In this document: positions 40,381-50,927 of the stretch, piece after piece
Numbering within the stretch: position 1 is the first letter of the stretch
Layout of the letters: every line of letters begins with the position of its first letter
Assembly (NCBI GenBank): GCA_033439765.1
Contig: JAULSN010000009.1
Coordinates: forward strand, 1,116,001-1,180,000
Reading direction: 5' to 3'
Source of the DNA: Lasiosphaeria ovina
Taxonomy: Eukaryota; Ascomycota; Sordariomycetes; Sordariales; Lasiosphaeriaceae
DNA length: 64,000 nt
The notes under the pieces: model-generated
What the model was told of the DNA's origin: nothing
What the model saw: the letters and a program-made list of their open reading frames with translations, nothing else
Databases searched by the model: none
Program-made: the position numbers and the translations under genes

Positions 40381-41339
40381 GCAGACGGGTTAACCAGGCA
40401 CATTCGAAGGTGATAGGGTAGCAGTCAGCGCGTACGCGCGCGCAAAAGCCCGGAGTGGAACTCATTCCAAATGTCGAAACAACTGCACCCAGGCAGAGAT
40501 GGTGGCCTCACTAGAGTCGATATCTAGTATCATTTGCGCTGATGGGTATAAAATGAGAGATGGACATTCTGTATTCTGGCGAGTCTTCTTAAAAACCAGC
40601 GTCTTTCCCTCAGCTAGCTCAAACAGGCTTCGCACTACGAACTGCTGTTCCATACTCTCAGTTAGAGGTGTTTCTGCCATGTTCCCTCTAGGCGTATCTA
40701 TTGAAGCTCTGACGATTGAGCGATTTGCAGCCGCTCACCTCGCTCGCGTCTTCATCAAATCTTCTTCGCGGTGTCCAGCCCCGAAATAAGCTTCGTCGAC
40801 ATCAGACAGAATCCCGAATTCAACAATGATTAGCTCAGGGTCTAAGGGGGCCTGCACCATCTGCAAGCATGCGAACGATGTGCACCACAGCGTGACATGC
40901 ATCGCAAAAGGATGTAGGAAGAAGATCAGAGTATGCGGCAGCCTGCGCCACGGAATAACACATCAAGATGGCACAGCTGACGACAACTACTCTGGGTACG
41001 CGTTGTCTGTCGGCCCTGCCCCGATCACAGCCGATGCGGCAAAACGGTGGACTATAGCGAGGAGAGATGCAGAGTGAAAAGCCCATTAATAGATGCGACA
41101 GGAGATGCAGACGCGATCTACAAGGCAGTGATGAGTGGCAGATTAGCGGGGTGGTGCCACGCGCCTGGAAGGGATTGCACGAAATATATTAGCGCCTGAA
41201 AAACAGGCGGCACCGACACCCCTCAGCCCTTCTATAACACCTCATTGCGCACTAACAGCTCCAGCCTCCTCCTGCCCCGTTTTGTTGCGCCGCTCCAAGG
41301 AATCGGCATCCATTCATTTAGATCATATCATCGGGTGCA
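40381..41339. other. No gene supported
   Basis: An ATG at 40826 opens MISSGSKGACTICKHAND with a CxxC pair (84 codons), and a minus frame at 40462-40680 exists, but neither has a family signature or context. Confidence 0.35.
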
Positions 41340-42100
41340 CAGGGCATCACGGACACGCCGCCCGCTCAAGCCCAGCTGCTGTCGCCTACCCGAGATGACG
41401 ATGATGGCAGCTACTCCATGCAGACCGAGCGAACACGCCGCGAATCCGACACCACCGGCATCGCCCGTGGCTGGTTCACACGACAGAAGCACCCCCTCGG
41501 TTCGAACTCATACTGCGTGCTGCGCCGCCTCTTGCGCCGCTCTGGTCCCTGATACCCTTGAGCAGCGTCACACTCCTGGCTAATTGCGGGACTTTCCGCT
41601 TCGTCGCAGCCGACATCGACCACCTTCAACGATGTCCTCGAGATAGATACCATCAGGCCACAGAGGGGGGGCCTCTGAACAGATACGAAGTGGCGCTGTG
41701 GATTTCTGTCGCGGCTGCCGTGTCGCATGCTGCCGTATAGTTCAAGCGCAAGGCGGATCAAGTTCGCGGCGAGGAGCCGCGAGACATCCGACACGTATTG
41801 TCAGTGGAGGAGGATGCGGGCCGTCGACGAGATCGTGCCGACCAGGGCTTTCTTGTGCTGACCGTGAGGGCCAACCCTCGACAGATCCCCGTCGTCGAGA
41901 CCGTCTCTCCAGCGTGGTCCCGACAGGGTGACGCCCGTGCCGTGCCGTGCCGTGCCCTTTCCACGCAAGCACATCACGAACCCGGCGCCGCATCGGCTGT
42001 AGCGAGCCCGACGACCAACCATGCCCCTCGCATGAAGCGCGTACCGCGAGTCAAACACAACTGGCATCACACGTGGCTGGTTTCCACCAAGACCTCCGCT
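41340..42100 (+). repeat. Diverged ~130-bp direct duplication in coding-like DNA
   Basis: About 41435-41480 reads RRESDTTGIARGWFTRQ and about 42035-42080 reads YRESNTTGITRGWFPPR; flanking blocks (gggcatcacggacacgcc / gcacatcacgaacccggc) also match. Between them one frame gives TTFNDVLEIDTIRPQRGG. The duplicated peptide suggests two decayed copies of a gene, family unknown. No continuous frame remains. Confidence 0.4.
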
Positions 42101-42180
42101 ACTTGCTGTGCCGCTCATCGGCGGCCATATTCCGACCGGGCTGCGCTTCTCACGGAAAATCACGCCGTGACTGATGGATA

Positions 42181-43039
42181 GCGGCGACGAAAGCTATGCC
42201 AGCAGGAACCAGGCGCTGAGCTTAGGCGCGGGCGTGGGCGCAATCGTGATGGATTGGCTGCGGATGACGCTGCTTCCAGTAGCCTAAACTAGCAAGCCCA
42301 ACAACCCCAACCCCCCGGGCCTGCGGGGAGTTGTGTATGTCAACCAGCGCCAAGGAGATACAGCCATAGGGCAGAAGAGTGCAAGACCAAAACTGGGCGC
42401 AAGGGACGAGAACTGGGTCTCATTACCATCCAATCCTGGTAACACTCAATGGCTGCCGCAGGACAATGCTGCTCGTTGGTCTACTCGATATTAGCCACCT
42501 ACCCTCTGCCCAAGGTGAGCATTTGCTGGGGGTCGCACAACCCCGGGAGACCACCAAATCCATCCAGCCTCATACTGGTCTTGATTCGTGAGACGGACCG
42601 GCCAATCCTGCGCACGCACGCACGCCACTCAGCCCAAGCAAGTCAATGAGCAAGAACCGGAAGCACTCGGGTGGTGTTCGTCATATGTCCGGTCTTTGTC
42701 CCAACCTGCTAGCTGCAGCAACGGCAACGAGACTTGGATACGTGGGGCCCCTGGTTGCCGGAGCTGCATTTTAGGCATCTTCGATGTTCGGGCGCTTGAG
42801 GAGCTTGCTTGGGTGGACACTCACTCATTCGCTTTCGGTTTCGGGCCGTATCCTCGTCGGAATCCCGCGGTTGGAGCTCTGGCCGGCTGGTTCATATTAT
42901 TCGACGGGACAGCACCCGTTCCTGTAGCACCCAATCCCTCTTCATAAGGGGCCCCCTCATCCGCGTCTTTGTCGACGTCACATGTACAAGTCGGTGTGCT
43001 TGGAGTGCTCTGTGCGCTAATAGCCGGGGGATCCGACTA
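42181..43039. other. No gene supported
   Basis: Several 70-120-codon frames without motifs. Nothing recognisable. Confidence 0.4.
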
Positions 43040-43451
43040 TGGCTTCAGGAAACCATCTGGTGCCGAACTGGATCTCATAGCCCCTCATTAGTGGTGCCGG
43101 CCGGGGTGACCATGATGGCGGCGTTGTTGATGAGGATGTGGAGCTGTCGTGACTGGGCGTGGAAGTCGGTGACAGCCTTCTTGATGCTAGCTATCAAAGG
43201 ACGTGAGGTCGAGGTTGAGGTACGTGATGGGCGTAGCACCTGGCGTGGCCTTGCGTATGTCTTTGATTGCGGCTAGAGCCTGGCCTTGGACTTTGTTCGC
43301 GCGGCAAGGAAGATGTGTGCCGGGTTATGCTTGCGTTTGCTGAGCTGCAGGATAGTCTGCTTGCCCAGGCCAACGTTTCCTCCGGTCACGAGGATGACAT
43401 GACCTTGCCCGGGAGGTCGGGAATGTCTTTGTCAGGATTGAATGCCGGCAT
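43040..43451 (-). pseudogene. Short-chain dehydrogenase (SDR), amino half, frameshifted
   Basis: ATG 43451 starts MPAFNPDKDIPDLPGK. After a 1-bp shift comes VILVTGGNVGLGKQTIL, whose TGxxxGxG binds the NAD(P) cofactor, and HNPAHIFLAARTKSKA. After further shifts come ITYLNLDLTSF and QLHILINNAAIM, the NNA motif that stabilises the central sheet. It ends at YEIQFGT before the catalytic Tyr-x3-Lys region, which is missing. At least three frameshifts. Confidence 0.8.
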
Positions 43452-43741
43452 GTTTACGGTATTGATGGATGAACTGTAACAGAGAGCTGGGGTGCGAATG
43501 CGGTGAAGAACATTTAAGTCGGACTCCAACCACCAACGTTCAACTGCAGTTTCGCTTCCATTATCGCCTCAGACGAGTCCCGGTGGTTAGCGCTGTCCGT
43601 GACGAAATTGTAGCGTGTTTTGTCTTCAAGGGTCAACGCGGTCTTCTCAATTCGCTGGCCAGATCTTTGCACCCCCAGTGAACCTTTATTGATTATGCAG
43701 CTTGCCGATTGGGCCTGTCGACCTCCAAGGGTTTATCTCAC
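43452..43741. other. Possible downstream exon material, minus strand
   Basis: A minus frame around 43505-43660 reads GQRIEKTALTLEDKTRYNF and EAIMEAKLQLNVGGW; it may belong with the exon at 43742-43920. Confidence 0.3.
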
Positions 43742-43920
43742 CTTGCACCTCTTTGCCAGCTTGGAATCCTCAAGCCCACACTCATCAAGTATTTCGCCAA
43801 TGCGATCCGCAAGGTTCTCGTCACCGTAACGGCTCTTGAGTTGCGGCAGGCCAAGGAGGAATGTGTGGAACTTCCCTCCGCGGTCAAGAATGTTGAGGGG
43901 AAGGCAATATTCTACTAATG
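43742..43920 (-). pseudogene. Exon of an unrecognised conserved-looking protein
   Basis: The minus frame reads VEYCLPLNILDRGGKFHTF, LLGLPQLKSRYGDENLAD, RIGEILDECGLEDSKLAK, then RCK followed by a donor-like AAG|GTGAGA with a stop three codons on. Such a clean frame ending exactly at a splice donor indicates an exon. The 5' side meets a TAG about six codons upstream. No family named. Confidence 0.45.
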
Positions 43921-44903
43921 TCTATCGTTAGAAAACAAGAAGAAAACCACAGTTACTATGCCACTTGAAGTGACAATCGGCACTTGTAATAAAATGCCGG
44001 GCAATAGAAAAAAACTCATTAGGTAGGTTAAATCAGGAGTACACCAGTGGCCAATTCCACCAGGTACTATGAAAGACTTGATATCAAGCGGGTGTTGCCT
44101 GCTTTCAGGAAGTGGGGATCTAGAGAGCATCTTCACCTCTCGTGATTCTCCATCTGCTCGAGATGTCGACAAGTTCACGGCATCCCTCGACAGCCCATGA
44201 CTATTTTATCAGAAATAGCGGCGTAGCCTCCCAGTTCTCCTTCAAATGGGGCTCTCACACAGAACAGAATAACCCCTCTCTATCATGTTCAGGAAGGCTG
44301 CCATCCTGCTGCCGATGCTGCTGTAGACTTGGTAGTGACACTGGGCCTACCTGGTTTGTCCAGGCGGTGACATCAAGTATACTAGATCTCCCCACGAGAG
44401 CTTTCAGAACGTTGTTATGATTAAAACAATGCTGCCTCTGGATTAGATTATATTGTCCCTAATTTCTAGAAACGGAAGCATATCCATCTTTGTAGGATGT
44501 GGAGAGCTCATTCGAAGTTGGGTTGGCAAGAGGTAGTGTGGGATTATTTGGTGGGTCGGTCGAACTATCGCGACTTCACACCCTGCTGCCAAGCCGGGAC
44601 GTAGGGGTAGATCGTGAGCGACGGTGACGAAGCTGGCCATCAATCTTAACAGACTCTTTCAGCCGGTTCTGTAGCCTCTTCCGCTCTTTCCGCTCCTTGA
44701 CGGGATTATAGTCAGTAACCCTTATGTTTGCAGGAGGACAGCCATACGCCCAGGATGCATTGGGAGTTTTCGATGGAGAGACCGTATTGGAGATAATTAA
44801 CTGCTGAGTTTATAGACTACTAGTTCTACTACGTAGTATTAAAAAACAGCAACTGACAAGAACGTTTGTAGGCAGACAAGATATATCTAAACCAGATATA
44901 AAG
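43921..44903. other. No gene supported
   Basis: Low-information sequence with short frames; a minus frame at 44443-44643 has no motif. Confidence 0.4.
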
Positions 44904-45060
44904 TATCCAAGGGCAAGCTGGAGGATAAGGTCATTGTCATCACTGGCACTTCGTCAGGCTGGCATTGAAACAGCCCGTGCTCTTGCGAAAACCGGAGCAA
45001 GACTCTTCCTAACTGCCCGCAGCCTTACCAAAGCCAAGACTGCCTTAGCTGTGGTATCTT
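44904..45060 (+). pseudogene. SDR fragment, cofactor-binding start
   Basis: GKLEDKVIVITGTSSG gives the TGxxxG start; one or more bases are then lost and the next frame reads GIETARALAKTGARLFLTA and SLTKAKTALA. This is the first ~45 residues of an SDR and on the opposite strand to the ABC fragment that begins about 25 bp later. A scrap joined to another scrap. Confidence 0.75.
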
Positions 45061-45084
45061 CAACCCTGACCGTATAGAGCTTAT

Positions 45085-45466
45085 CGGGTTCGTCCCACAG
45101 CCGCTTGAACTCGCTATCGCGGGCCAGGAGAGCCTGGGGGGCTATCCCACTCGACCAGCCGGCCGCCGCGCTCATGACAGCGACATGGTCAAAGTCGGCG
45201 ACAGCGCCGAGGCGGTGCACAATGGCGATGACGGTGCAGCCGACGAACTGCTCACGAATAACATCCAGGATCAGCCGCTCGGACCGCTCGTCAATGTTGC
45301 TGCTAGCCTCGTCGAGCTGCACGATCTTCTTGTCGGCGAGAATCGCCCGCGCGAGACACATCAGCTGGCGTTGGCGCTGGCGCTGGCGCTGGCGCTGGCC
45401 CTGCGGCAGCCGATCTGCGTCCAGCTGGCTGTCCAGGCCGCCCAGCCGCTCCACCACGTCGCCCAT
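45085..45466 (-). pseudogene. ABC transporter (ABCC/MRP type) second nucleotide-binding domain, fragment
   Basis: The minus frame from 45466 reads MGDVVERLGGLDSQLDAD, GQRQRQ...LMCLARAIL, KKIVQLDEASSNIDERS, VIREQFVGCTVIAIVHRLG and ALLARDSEFKRLWDEPDK. These are the signature-helix region, Walker B (IVQLDEASS), and the switch His (VHRLG) of an MRP-like exporter. The ABC signature is altered by an in-frame expansion of Gln-Arg (five extra units, 45365-45404). Walker A and all membrane domains are absent. Confidence 0.85.
45365..45404. repeat. CTGGCG hexanucleotide expansion
   Basis: Six CTGGCG-type units inside the ABC fragment; on the coding strand they read Gln-Arg repeats following the conserved GQRQ. 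Confidence 0.9.
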
Positions 45467-47139
45467 CTTCAGCCGGTGGCTCTGTCGGGAGCCGTAACTC
45501 GGGGTTTGACATGGGGTTTAGAGGTCTTGTTGGCTTGGCTTTGGGTTTGGCCCCTCGTCGTGTCTCGTGCTCTCGTGCAAACTCGATCACATGGTCAGCT
45601 TCCGCCGCAGACTTTGCCGTGAAGAAGCGATTCGTCTTGTTGTACAGCGGTCGCGCAGCAAGCGACTCTTTGGTGCCGTTAGGCCCGGGCACCCTAAAGA
45701 CTTGCTCGAGAGATTCCCTTCCTCGTGCACGCTGCGGCGCATTGCGGGGAGGATCGCGTTTTCTGCCACGTCTAAAATGGGGGCGATGGGCTCGCCCGGG
45801 TGGGAATTCCAGCCAACAGTGCAACACCGAATAATGATCAATTCAAATAAGAAGTAGCTCCTGTTCCAAAATGGTGGCAATCTCGATTATAGCCTTTGTG
45901 CGTATAAAAAGATATAGAGAATAGACGCCTATGATGAGCCCGTAAGTAGCTGATGTGCCGGATGAAGATTTGTCCATGCCTGGATTCAAACCAGGATGCA
46001 GACCTAGTACTCTGGCAAGTGTCCCGTATGAGTACATAAGTCCCCGCAACTATCGGAAGAGCCATTACTCGGAATGGCACTAACCCGTTGCTAATTTCAC
46101 AGGCGTGAAACAGTGACTACAAGGGTACTATGACGCCAGTGGGTGGGAAGGAAGGAGGTCAGTAACTCCGTGGATATTGTGCAGTGACATAAATTTGGAC
46201 CTCAGTGTGTGAATCGACCAAGCGGACTCCGGTAAGGTGTTTACATTTTTCGACAGTAGCGTGCCATTACACCACATGGATAAATCTTCTTCGACTTCGG
46301 CTACCGGGCTCTGGTTGTGGTTTGGGGCTGCAAACCCGCCTAATATGCTCCCCTCGTTATACTACACCGCTCCAAGCGCTGGCAACCCAATTGTACCGCA
46401 ACTGCACCTCGCCGCGGCTGATGGGGGACCATTTCCTCTTTGGGCGCTTCAGCTGCAAACTTGCTTGCCGCCAAGAGATCTAGAGCCCACCTCTGGCATG
46501 CTAGCGCAGCTCCGATGGAGCTACCCAACGAAAGACAATAATTTGTTCCCGAGGGGCTTCTTGGCGCTGTGAACGTGTGGCATCCATCACGACCAGACCA
46601 AAGCTCGCCACCTCCCGACGAAAATTCCCTGTCAAATTCAATTCTTTTTTCCGCGTTGTGCTACTCGGCGATTGCGAGCAAATTTTGAAGGCCCGCTCCA
46701 AGCATTCGATCACGATCGCCGCGAGCCCAAGCGTCTTCAAGACCTCCTTCTCTCCTCAGGAGATTGCCACCAAGGTATCGGTGCGGCCCGAGACTCGCTT
46801 GGGCAATCATGGACTGCGAAAGAGCAATTCGATCATCAACGCGGCTCCGCTCTGCCAGTCCCAGGCGCCGCTGCTTAAGCGCTATGGCCTATTTGATTCT
46901 GCCAACGCTAACCACCGTCTTCATCTGCACAGGGGCTGCCGCCTAGACCACCACCAGCATCACCAAGTCGGCGAGAACCGCAGTAGGATGCTGGTGGCCT
47001 CCCCCCGAAGACGATGATGCTAGACTGCCTCCATTCTGCTCGTCGCAGTCGCGCCGTGCTTCGTCTTTCCTCCACGCCTTCCACACACCCCATCAATCGC
47101 GTCTTCTGAACTAATTCAGCGATAGCCGGAGCCTTCAAA
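45467..47139. other. Coding-like but unrecognised stretches
   Basis: On the minus strand at 45540-45700 a frame reads QVFRVPGPNGTKESLAARP, LYNKTNRFFTAKSAAEADH and VIEFAREHETRRGAKP, which looks like protein. On the plus strand 46237-46572 and 46577-47017 carry frames of 110-146 codons with no motif. A T-arm-like palindrome lies at 45983-46000 (see rejected items). None is supported as a gene. Confidence 0.35.
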
Positions 47140-47235
47140 GAGCCGGGATTATCGACGCGCCCGCGTCGAGCAGCTCGAGGAAGGCGGCCATGGTGAAGAA
47201 GGCACCCGTGACGTTGACGCGCATCGGGTCCAATG
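47140..47235 (-). pseudogene. SDR fragment, middle part
   Basis: The minus frame reads LDPMRVNVTGAFFTMAAFL then ELLDAGASIIPAL and a stop. (V)NVTGAFFTxAAFLxLL is the helix after the NNA motif in many fungal SDRs. About 30 residues only. Confidence 0.55.
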
Positions 47236-48265
47236 CTTTTAAACTTATTTTTTGAATACTTTGCTTCTGTTCATGAAACGCACCGTCCCTAACTACAACC
47301 CAGGGGGCCAACTAAGAAACGTGTCGTTAGAGCCACAACTGGAGTTGGTGATATTCCTTAGGACTTACGAGTAGTTAGATACTCATGGATACGAGGACCG
47401 AGTCTCATCTTTACTACGCCTTAAGTCGTGTCCGAGCTAACAGTCGCAGGCAGTGTTCGAATTCCAAAGCAGCGAAGTGCCAACGCGGTGGAGCCCAGTG
47501 TGATGCCCAATGAAGAGACGACGGGACACGCATGACGGAGATCATGTCCGAGTATTGGCGTGCGTCGGGTGGGTATTTCTCGGCGAACCGGGCGCAGAGA
47601 AACTTGATTGCCCCTTCATCCACGAGATTGATCCCGTATCTAACTTGCCCTTGGACTATTCTCTGAAAGGGCTAGCGTGTCATTGGCGGTGGGAGCTGTG
47701 CCGCCAAGGAATCGAGAAATACCGACGCCGGTTGTGTCTTGGACATGACGAAGCCGAGCAAGTGGCCACAGCTTAGGCCCTGGTTCTCCGCTTTGGTATT
47801 GAACGGAAACATGATTGCTTTGAGAGTCTCATTGTCGTACCCGGCTGAGTGTGGCGACGTTGCAAGGTCTCTGCCAGCCTCGATCATGGCTGCCTGTGCA
47901 TGAGGCTCTGGCCAGCTGAAAAGGGGCTCAAAGAGATGTGTGAAGAATTCTGGGCCTTCCACATCTAAGGAAAATCGTGAAAGCCATCGCGCAGCGGCAA
48001 TGGGAGTCCCTCCCAAATATTAAGAAGAGAGAGGGAGATATGCCGAGCAGAACGGCTCGAATCACGATAGTACGGATATGTTGGGTAGGGATTAGAAACC
48101 CTCACAAATATCATTCTTATACCAGCCGTTAGCGCAGTTTTCCTTTTAACATCTTCAAATACCTTTGCTACATTAACACTGAGAGACTCCGGGTATATGA
48201 GCGGGCGCGAGCTGGCACCGTATGCTGAGCACCGAACGTTCCGTCTCACACACCTCAAGGGGCCT
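47236..48265 (-). other. Unrecognised coding-like stretches, minus strand
   Basis: Frames at 47417-47650 (NLVDEGAIKFLCARFAEKY, PDARQYSDMISVMR), 47672-48014 (RFSLDVEGPEFFTHLFEPL, FSWPEPHAQAAMIEAGRD, DNETLKAIMFPFNTKAEN) and 48000-48190 (SLSVNVAKVFEDVKRKTA) read like enzyme sequence and lie on the same strand between SDR and GMC remains. Two carry no ATG start and the frames differ. I cannot name the family. Confidence 0.4.
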
Positions 48266-49443
48266 CTAACATCTCCTCCACTCCTGGATGATGATGCCCG
48301 CCGCGTAGACTTGTTAGCATGTGCAATCTCCTCTCTCGTGTAGTATTGTTGCTCACCTTTTCTCCAACCGCATACGCTGTTGCACTGAGGTGAGTTCCCG
48401 GAAGCAATGGCATGATGCTCATATCAGCAATTCTCAGCCCCCGCGGCACCGTGGACCTTCAATCAGGGCCGACGACACCTCCTTTGGTCTTGGGCATCAT
48501 GGCCGCCGTGCAGCATGGGTGCACGAAGGATAGGACACTCTGCTCTTTAACGTAGTTGGCCAGGGTAACAGCATCGCTCTCAGCCACGGCTGTGCCAGGC
48601 AAAATCTCTGTCGCTCCGTACTGTCTCATGGTTGGAGTGTCGAGCAGCCGGCGTAGGTACCTCATCTGGGCCAGGTGGAGGTCGAAGTCAATCGGGTTGG
48701 ATCCCGCGCGCGGTAGTCAAGAATGGGCTGGGCGAGATGATCCGTGAGTGAGAGTCGGACTGTCCCGCGGCTGAGAGGATGGAAGAGGAACGGCCAGGCC
48801 GTTCCCCGGGCTTCTGAAGTAGCCCAAGGGGTCTCCAGACTAGGCGCCTCGGGGTTCTCGAGCAGACTGGCCAGAACCAGGAGTTGGTCATTGTACCCAG
48901 CAGATTCCTTCCTTGCCGCCGTCAGCACACTCCTTGGCGGGCTTGATACCCATCTCCCTCCATGTTTTCTGGAGGACAGGCTGGTCGGCCCACTGGAAAG
49001 GTGCGTAGGTGGCGTATATTGGGGTAGAGCCCCCCTATGCGGACATATCCCAGGTATAGTTGTATTGCTAGGCGATGGCTAGGGGTGGCTCGGTAAACGT
49101 CACATTCTAACAAGTATAGGTCAATAAGTTCGCCCGTCGGTAACAAGCCTCTCACCTTCTGAAAGTAGGGAAATATCCCACGCCAGTTCCATCAAGATGC
49201 CGGGTGCGTACTGGGCATCTCCATACTCGATGACAAGTACGGTTTCTATGAGAGTCAGCTGAGGCAAAAAGTGACGGAATTTGCGACCGACTCACTGGCT
49301 GGGAAAGCCTCTGTCAGACGGTCGGCTACGGTGAGGCCGGTAGTGCCTCCACCGGCAACGACAAAGTCGTACTTGTCACGGAGCTGTGAAGGACGGGAAG
49401 GTGGTTGGGGCTGTGGTTGCTGAGGTTAGGGCCGAGTCCATAA
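48266..49443 (-). pseudogene. GMC oxidoreductase (choline dehydrogenase / aryl-alcohol oxidase family), decayed
   Basis: ATG 49443 starts MDSALTSATTAPTTF. After a 1-bp shift comes LRDKYDFVVAGGGTTGLTV and ADRLTEAFP, the FAD-binding GxGxxG-type start. A 50-bp intron with intact GTGAGT, CTGAC and ATAG (49246-49295) precedes TVLVIEYGDAQYAPG. Downstream, after a large deletion, come QWADQPVLQKTWREMGIK, LHLAQMRYLRRLLDTP (frame change), SVLSFVHPCCTAAMMPK and GLRIADMSIMPLLPG, THLSATAYAVGEK: the carboxyl substrate domain with the active-site His of HPCGTxxM (Gly here is Cys). A second intron (GTGAGC, GCTAAC, AAG) and IIIQEW end the gene. Frameshifts and loss of the middle third make it inactive. Confidence 0.85.
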
Positions 49444-49731
49444 TGCGATGGTAGGCACTATTTATCTGCTTCCAACCTCTTCGCCTTGAACATCTCGCCG
49501 TTAGCCTGATCTCATCAACCTCCGACGCCGAGGGGATGCTGTAGTAGCCGTTATAGTGAAGTCGTGCAAGGGTGAACGATGAAGGTGTTTTTTAACGGAC
49601 CTAGGGGAAATGATGCCGCAAAAGAACGTAGAGAATATGACTTTGTCCTTGCAGTCTAGCAGCAATCCAAAAAGAGAAATGGAATGGAATGATACGGGTG
49701 GTGAAGATAACCAAAAGCAATAAAGTTAGTC
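49444..49731. other. Mosaic-family trailer module, inverted; otherwise nothing
   Basis: 49660-49700 is the reverse complement of attccattccatttctcttt + ttggattgctgct (copies at 30.92 and 54.64 kb). Confidence 0.6.
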
Positions 49732-49938
49732 GGGCGCTGAAGTCTAGGTTAGTCGGTCTATGAAGTCTGGGTCAGTCGGGCGCTGAAGTCTGGGTCAGTC
49801 GGTCTATGAAGTCTGGGTCAGTCGGGCGCTGAAGTCTGGGTCAGTCGGGCGCTGAAGTCTGGGTGAGTCGGGCGCTGAAGTCTGGGTCAGTCGGGCGCTG
49901 AAGTCTGGGTCAATCGGGCCATGAAGTGTGGGTGGGTC
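49732..49938 (+). repeat. 23-bp minisatellite, nine units
   Basis: Exactly nine 23-bp units (gggcgctgaagtctgggt + cagtc); units 2 and 4 carry the variant start ggtctatgaag, and unit 9 is the most diverged. The array ends where a transposase relic begins. Confidence 0.95.
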
Positions 49939-49988
49939 CAACAAAACTTGGTGGAGAAGTTCTCCACGGCCCAACATTTTTCTTCCTT

Positions 49989-50243
49989 TCAACCGTTTGC
50001 CGCGAAACCATGTTTGTGGCTTTCGATGTCTGTATCGGCGAGCAGCTTTTTGCGGCTACGAGTCTCGTCGGTAGAGGGGTTAATATGGAAGGTTCGGCCC
50101 TGATCCTTGAGAATCTTGTGACCACGAGTCTTTCCTACACCTACGGCCCGGAAAATGTCATTCTTATAATAGGGGGTGCCATAGTGGAGTTGTTGGTAAC
50201 GAGCGAAGCTGTATGCGCCCTGTGCCCTGGACTTTTTAGGTGC
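49989..50243 (-). pseudogene. Transposase amino-terminal (helix-turn-helix) relic
   Basis: The minus frame reads KSRAQGAYSFARYQQLHYG, TPYYKNDIFRAVGVGKTRG, HKILKDQGRTFHINPSTDE and TRSRKKLLADTDIE. This resembles the DNA-binding start of fungal Tc1/mariner-like transposases (ARYQxLHYGTPFxKxDVFRxxGVSxTRGYxIL; then an Arg/Lys hinge). A TGA follows at 49989, and then the minisatellite replaces the catalytic part. Words from its 3' side (aaacggttgaaaggaagaaa) recur at 55668. Confidence 0.6.
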
Positions 50244-50319
50244 ATTATGGTGTGCTATTCCCATCTTAAAGAACTTAAAAGGGGCTTTTTAATATATAAA
50301 CACCCATCCATCTCAGGGC

Positions 50320-50352
50320 CACCGCCGCCGCCACCGCCACCGCCACCGCCTG
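50320..50352. repeat. (CCGCCA)n microsatellite
   Basis: CCGCCG/CCACCG runs. Confidence 0.9.
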
Positions 50353-50927
50353 GTGGACATTTGCGGGGGAGAGAGAAGGTTGACTTTCCGATTTCCATTT
50401 CTCCGCATGATGGCTTCAAATAAATTTAGTAACCCCGCTTCCTCGAAGGATGCTCCCCACTATCCCCTAAGGTCTAGATCTTCTCCATCATCCCTAGGGG
50501 ACTATGCTAGCTACTGCTCAGTGCAATGACGTCAATGTGAGATTCGGAACGAGACTTAGAGTTTAGGCGGGAGAGTGCAAGACGAGTGCTGCCGCAAAAG
50601 TGTAGCAGCAGAAATGCAGCTGAGGGCTCGAAACCCCACTCGATCCTGTGCAGCCAGATATTTGGTGCGCTTCGTGTGTCAACGTGTCAACGTGTCAACC
50701 TTATATAGCCGTGGTAAGGTTCGTGAGCGAGCCGATTTGATGAACTCTGTCGGAGTAGTGCCGTGCCGTTCAACTGTTTTGACTTTTTGTTGTACCAATA
50801 CCGCGGCAAATGCCTGTGTACTTCCGAGGTCCGGCTGGGCCAGCTGTTCTCAAAAACATTATAACCTCGCCGTCTTCCACACAAGACTCTACAGCCGCAC
50901 TATCAACAGTATCACCCACCATTCAAC

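Noticed and set aside
45960..46045. tRNA-like T arm (cctggtttgaatccagg) on the minus strand
   Set aside because: The T arm is perfect, but the acceptor stem does not close and the D and anticodon arms do not form. Probably a tRNA scrap or chance.
46237..47017. Plus frames considered as ABC transporter membrane domain
   Set aside because: Close to an ABC fragment, but no hydrophobic helices or motifs support it.
49732..49938. Regular repeats considered as CRISPR
   Set aside because: No spacers: units are contiguous 23-mers, and the organism is a fungus.
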